From the NCBI GenBank assembly GCA_036676295.1, contig JAKFDE010000016.1:434001-498000 (forward strand): a stretch of 64,000 nt of DNA. The letters are read 5' to 3'. Made by a program: the position numbers and the translations under genes. The stretch comes from UBA4416 sp036676295. Lineage in GTDB: Bacteria > Bacteroidota > Bacteroidia > B-17B0 > Aurantibacillaceae. The notes under the pieces are model-generated. The model was not told the DNA's origin, made no database searches, and was given only the letters and a program-made list of their open reading frames with translations. Below are positions 61,077 through 64,000 of this stretch, piece by piece; the first letter of the stretch is position 1; each line of letters opens with the position of its first letter.

Positions 61077-62366
61077 ATGCAACATACAATCCCTTCAAAC
61101 CCGCACCGTTTACGAGCCATCGTTAGCGGCTCCATTGGTAATTTGGTAGAGTGGTATGATTGGTATGCCTACTCTGCTTTTTCGCTTTATTTTGCTTCTG
61201 TATTTTTTCCGGATAGTAGTGCAACAGCACAATTATTAAACACCGCCGGAATATTTGCGGTAGGATTTTTAATGCGTCCTATTGGCGGTTGGTTATTTGG
61301 TAATATTGCTGATAGAAAAGGTAGAAAGTATTCCATGACACTTTCTGTTTTACTAATGTCTTTTGGTTCTATCTTAATCGCTTCTACTCCATCGTATGAA
61401 AGCATTGGTGTAATGGCGCCCATATTGTTACTGCTAGCGCGATTATTGCAAGGCTTAAGTGTTGGTGGCGAATACGGCACCTCTGCTACTTATTTAAGCG
61501 AGATGGCAAGTCCTAACCGAAGAGGTTTTTATTCGAGCTTTCAATACGTCACATTAATCGGCGGACAATTGATTGCCTTGGGCGTTCAGCTATTATTACA
61601 AAAATTATTTTTAACCGATGAACAAATGCACAATTGGGGTTGGCGTATTCCTTTTATCATAGGAGGAATCCTTTCGTTAGTCGCGCTGTATTTGCGAAGC
61701 CACATGGATGAAACAGCAACTTTTAAAAAACATCAACATGAATCTCCAAAGAAACATGGCGCCTTAAAAGAACTGATGCGTCATCCAAAAGCTGTAGCCA
61801 TAGTTGTGGGATTAACATTAGGAGGAACCATTGCCTTTTATACCTACAGTACTTACATGCAAAAATTTTTGGTAAACACGGTTCATTTGACTAAAGAACA
61901 AGCCACGCTAATCACTTTTTTAACCTTATTAATTTATGCCTCTCTACAACCATTGTTTGGCTTGTTATCAGACAAGATCGGACGCAAACCATTACTATTG
62001 GGTTTTGGAATTTTAGGAACAATCGCCACCGTTCCTTTATTAACAGCGTTAAGTCACAGCACCAATCAATGGGAAGCTTTTATATATATTTTAATGGCTT
62101 TAATTATTGTAAGCGGATACACTTCAATAAACGCGATTGTAAAAGCAGAATTATTTCCAACAGAAATTCGCGCCTTAGGTGTTGGATTCCCCTACTCTAT
62201 CACTGTAGCTATTTTCGGAGGCACGGCAGAATATGTAGCGTTATGGTTTAAAAACAGCGGCCACGAAGCTTACTTTTACTGGTATGTAACGGGTTGTATT
62301 TTTATTTCTTTGTTAGTGTATTTTTTTATGAGAGATACCAAAGAAATATCTTTGATCAAAGATTAG
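61077..62366 (+). CDS. MFS transporter, KgtP-like (metabolite:H+ symporter family)
   Basis: 429 residues with 12 predicted helices. It matches my memory of E. coli KgtP closely: SGSIGNLVEWYDWYAYSAFS-LYFASVFFPDS, GFLMRPIGGWLFGNIADRKGR, LLQGLSVGGEYGTSATYLSEM and FQYVTLIGGQL. The family includes alpha-ketoglutarate, proline/betaine and shikimate carriers. 2-oxoglutarate uptake is likely but not proven. It is convergent with the methylmalonyl-CoA epimerase gene (four-base overlap). Confidence 0.92.
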   Translation: MQHTIPSNPHRLRAIVSGSIGNLVEWYDWYAYSAFSLYFASVFFPDSSATAQLLNTAGIFAVGFLMRPIGGWLFGNIADRKGRKYSMTLSVLLMSFGSILIASTPSYESIGVMAPILLLLARLLQGLSVGGEYGTSATYLSEMASPNRRGFYSSFQYVTLIGGQLIALGVQLLLQKLFLTDEQMHNWGWRIPFIIGGILSLVALYLRSHMDETATFKKHQHESPKKHGALKELMRHPKAVAIVVGLTLGGTIAFYTYSTYMQKFLVNTVHLTKEQATLITFLTLLIYASLQPLFGLLSDKIGRKPLLLGFGILGTIATVPLLTALSHSTNQWEAFIYILMALIIVSGYTSINAIVKAELFPTEIRALGVGFPYSITVAIFGGTAEYVALWFKNSGHEAYFYWYVTGCIFISLLVYFFMRDTKEISLIKD

Positions 62367-62767
62367 TTTCTCTCCTGGCACAATTCCACTAAAACACCAT
62401 TAGTGCTTTTGGGGTGTAAAAAGAAGATCAATTTATTATCGGCACCTTGTTTGGGTTCTTTGTTTAACACTTCAAAACCTTCCAATTTCAGGCGTTCCAT
62501 TTCTTTGTAAATATCATCTACTTCATAGGCAATATGGTGAATTCCTTCGCCTTTTTTCTCAATAAACTTAGCAATAGCGCTATCTGGAGTTGTTGCTTCT
62601 AATAATTCGATTTTAGTTTCTCCTAACATAAAAAAAGAGGTGCTTACTCCTTCACTTTCAACACCTTCCACTTTGTAATGGTCTTTGCCAAACAACCTCT
62701 TAAACAGATCGTTAGAGTTATTTAAACTCTTTACGGCTATTCCGATATGCTCTATTTTCTTGATCAT
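62363..62767 (-). CDS. mce: Methylmalonyl-CoA epimerase
   Basis: 134 residues of the vicinal-oxygen-chelate fold. Probable metal ligands include His7 in IEHIGIAV, His in GEGIHHIAYEVDD and Glu in GVLVELCQ. The length and the SEGVSTSFFMLGETKIELLE segment fit methylmalonyl-CoA epimerase, which interconverts the (R) and (S) forms in propionate metabolism. No mutase genes are nearby. Confidence 0.92.
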   Translation of the reverse strand: MIKKIEHIGIAVKSLNNSNDLFKRLFGKDHYKVEGVESEGVSTSFFMLGETKIELLEATTPDSAIAKFIEKKGEGIHHIAYEVDDIYKEMERLKLEGFEVLNKEPKQGADNKLIFFLHPKSTNGVLVELCQERN

Positions 62768-62806
62768 TTACCTTATTTTTTGGTAAAAATAGCAGAATTT
62801 AGGCAA

Positions 62807-62838
62807 TTTGTTTAAAAAGCAATTAAATCGTATATTTG
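62807..62838 (+). promoter_or_regulatory. tatA promoter
   Basis: TTTG (62807-62810), 20 bases, then TATATTTG (62831-62838), a strong Bacteroidota promoter. Transcription should start about 15 bases before the tatA ATG. Confidence 0.75.
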
Positions 62839-62856
62839 TAGTCTAAATTTATAACA

Positions 62857-63051
62857 ATGACACAAGCATTAATCTTAGGTATGTTAGGCGGACTTGGCGC
62901 TCCTGAAATCATCATTATTTTGGTAATCGTTTTATTATTATTCGGAGGTAAAAAAATCCCTGAATTAATGAAAGGCTTAGGTAAAGGAATGAAAGAATTT
63001 AAAGACGCAAAGGATGGCAATTCTGATTCTACCGACATTGAAAAAAAATAA
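62857..63051 (+). CDS. tatA: Twin-arginine translocase subunit TatA/TatE
   Basis: 64 residues. A membrane helix (about 18-30, PEIIIILVIVLLLF) is followed by the classical FGGKKIPELMKGLGKGMKEF amphipathic helix and a short charged tail. TatA forms the pore of the folded-protein export system. No tatC is visible in this window. Confidence 0.96.
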   Translation: MTQALILGMLGGLGAPEIIIILVIVLLLFGGKKIPELMKGLGKGMKEFKDAKDGNSDSTDIEKK

Positions 63052-63070
63052 TTCATAATATATTTATTGT

Positions 63071-63105
63071 AAAAGCGTCATTCTTTACGATTGGCGCTTT
63101 TATTA
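63071..63105 (+). terminator. Terminator after tatA
   Basis: AAAAGCGTCA and TTGGCGCTTTT pair over about ten bases (one G-T pair), followed by ATTATTT. It separates tatA from gatA. Confidence 0.75.
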
Positions 63106-63120
63106 TTTAATACATCAACT

Positions 63121-64000
63121 GTGCACACATTTACAACCATCAAAAATCTTCAAACCGACTTGTTATCAGGAAAAATCACCTGCGAACAATTAGTTGAAGA
63201 ATCTATCAAAACCATTGAAGCAAAGAAACACTTAAATGCTTTTTTAGAAGTGTTTAACGACACAGCTTTAGCTCAGGCGAAACTAGTGGATGATAAGATC
63301 GCCAATAAAACAGCCGGTAAATTAGCGGGGGTTATTATTGGTATCAAAGATAATATTTGTTATAAGGGCCATAAAGTGTCTTGTGCTTCAAAAATATTAG
63401 AAGGATTTGAATCTTTATTTTCTTCAACTGTAGTTGAACGTTTATTAGCTGAAGATGCGATCATCATTGGTCGTTTAAACTGTGATGAGTTTGCAATGGG
63501 AAGTAGTAATGAAAATTCTGCTTTTGGGAAAGTATTAAATCCATTAAACGAAAAAATGGTACCGGGTGGTTCATCAGGTGGATCTGCAGCAGCGGTGGCC
63601 GCAAATTTATGTCATGTTACTTTAGGTTCTGACACAGGTGGCTCTATTCGTCAACCTGCATCATTTACCGGAACTGTAGGGTTGAAACCAACTTATGGCC
63701 GTATTTCTCGTTGGGGATTAGTAGCGTACGCTTCTTCTTTTGATCAAATTGGGCCTATTACAAAATCAGTAGATGATGTTGCTTTATTGTTAGAAATAAT
63801 GGCGGGTGCTGATGAATATGATACAACGGCTTCACAAAAACCGGTAGCAAATTATACAGCTATTGCTAACGAAAAAAAATCATTTAAGATTGCTTACCTG
63901 AAAGAATGTATGGAATCAACAGGATTAGATCCTGAGGTGAGAAAACAAACGTTAGATGCACTTGATAAATTAAAAAAAGACGGGCATACAATTGAAGGTG
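63121..64000 (+). CDS. gatA: Asp-tRNA(Asn)/Glu-tRNA(Gln) amidotransferase subunit A, cut by the window edge
   Basis: The first 293 codons are present, from a GTG at 63121 (MHTFTTIKNLQTDLLSGKIT); no ATG is better placed. The amidase Ser-cisSer-Lys triad is visible: Lys in GVIIGIKDNICYKG, cis-Ser in PGGSSGGSAAAVAA and nucleophile Ser in GSDTGGSIRQPASF. GatA releases ammonia from glutamine so that GatB can amidate mischarged Glu-tRNA(Gln) or Asp-tRNA(Asn). The frame is open to the right edge. gatB and gatC are not in the window. Confidence 0.97.
   Translation, partial: MHTFTTIKNLQTDLLSGKITCEQLVEESIKTIEAKKHLNAFLEVFNDTALAQAKLVDDKIANKTAGKLAGVIIGIKDNICYKGHKVSCASKILEGFESLFSSTVVERLLAEDAIIIGRLNCDEFAMGSSNENSAFGKVLNPLNEKMVPGGSSGGSAAAVAANLCHVTLGSDTGGSIRQPASFTGTVGLKPTYGRISRWGLVAYASSFDQIGPITKSVDDVALLLEIMAGADEYDTTASQKPVANYTAIANEKKSFKIAYLKECMESTGLDPEVRKQTLDALDKLKKDGHTIEG

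Overview
The window reads as chromosomal DNA from a Bacteroidota bacterium, class Bacteroidia, probably a free-living Flavobacteriales- or Sphingobacteriales-like organism. The evidence is AT-rich DNA with TTA-dominated leucine codons, type IX secretion (T9SS) C-terminal sorting domains, the -33 TTTG / -7 TAnnTTTG promoter type, and Bacteroidota-typical families and gene order (DUF5606, DUF5683, parA-parB-DUF5683-dapB-lepB, a eukaryote-like NrdB). Few genes have a strong Shine-Dalgarno sequence. The species cannot be named from this sequence.

Layout. 1-6460 (minus): a packed seven-gene operon: M42 aminopeptidase, GH3-like enzyme, LysE-like exporter, DUF493, aldose epimerase-like protein, LtaS-like sulfatase, and the start of a membrane protein cut by the window edge. 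6537-8351: rnhA, an FMN reductase-like gene and a UPF0173 hydrolase. 8385-13675: parA, parB, DUF5683, dapB, a long signal peptidase I and DUF3820. 13676-26400: envelope genes, including a DUF255 thioredoxin-fold protein, an MBL hydrolase, a very large beta-propeller/beta-barrel protein, a half-size TauE, a DUF2179 protein and an AsmA-like protein. 26410-31221: DUF5606 and the class Ia ribonucleotide reductase nrdB-nrdA, with structured non-coding DNA before and between the two genes.

31251-37800 is the accessory part. It holds a coupled pair of DUF4145/HEPN-like genes, a small exported protein with a PBCV-type basic adaptor motif, a REP-associated tyrosine transposase flanked by its own composite palindromes (a REPtron), two T9SS cargo proteins with paralogous C-termini, and small membrane or lipoproteins. 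37819-43269: rlmF, then an apparent operon of pepD, a leucine-rich-repeat protein kinase, a hotdog thioesterase and a SigZ-type sigma factor, followed by a metallothionein-like gene and a PhnA-domain gene. 43333-52233: a conserved hypothetical, a T9SS protein, a methyltransferase, an exported WD40-caspase protein and two radical SAM genes. 52276-64000 is housekeeping: rnc-fabF-acpP, rimP-nusA-infB, tRNA-Ala(GGC), a KgtP-like transporter, methylmalonyl-CoA epimerase, tatA and the start of gatA.

The best candidate for an undescribed system is the sigZ/metallothionein pair (42144-43057). The sigma factor ends in a cysteine tail resembling the start of the neighbouring 20-cysteine protein. Both genes are preceded by the same bipartite motif, TTTTGCGTCTTTTT-N9-TCGTC, which looks like an autoregulated ECF promoter. 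Other leads are the HEPN pair, the REPtron, the hairpin attenuator in the rimP leader, the duplicated tRNA-Ala 3' end, and a protein whose N-terminus is encoded by dispersed repeat DNA.
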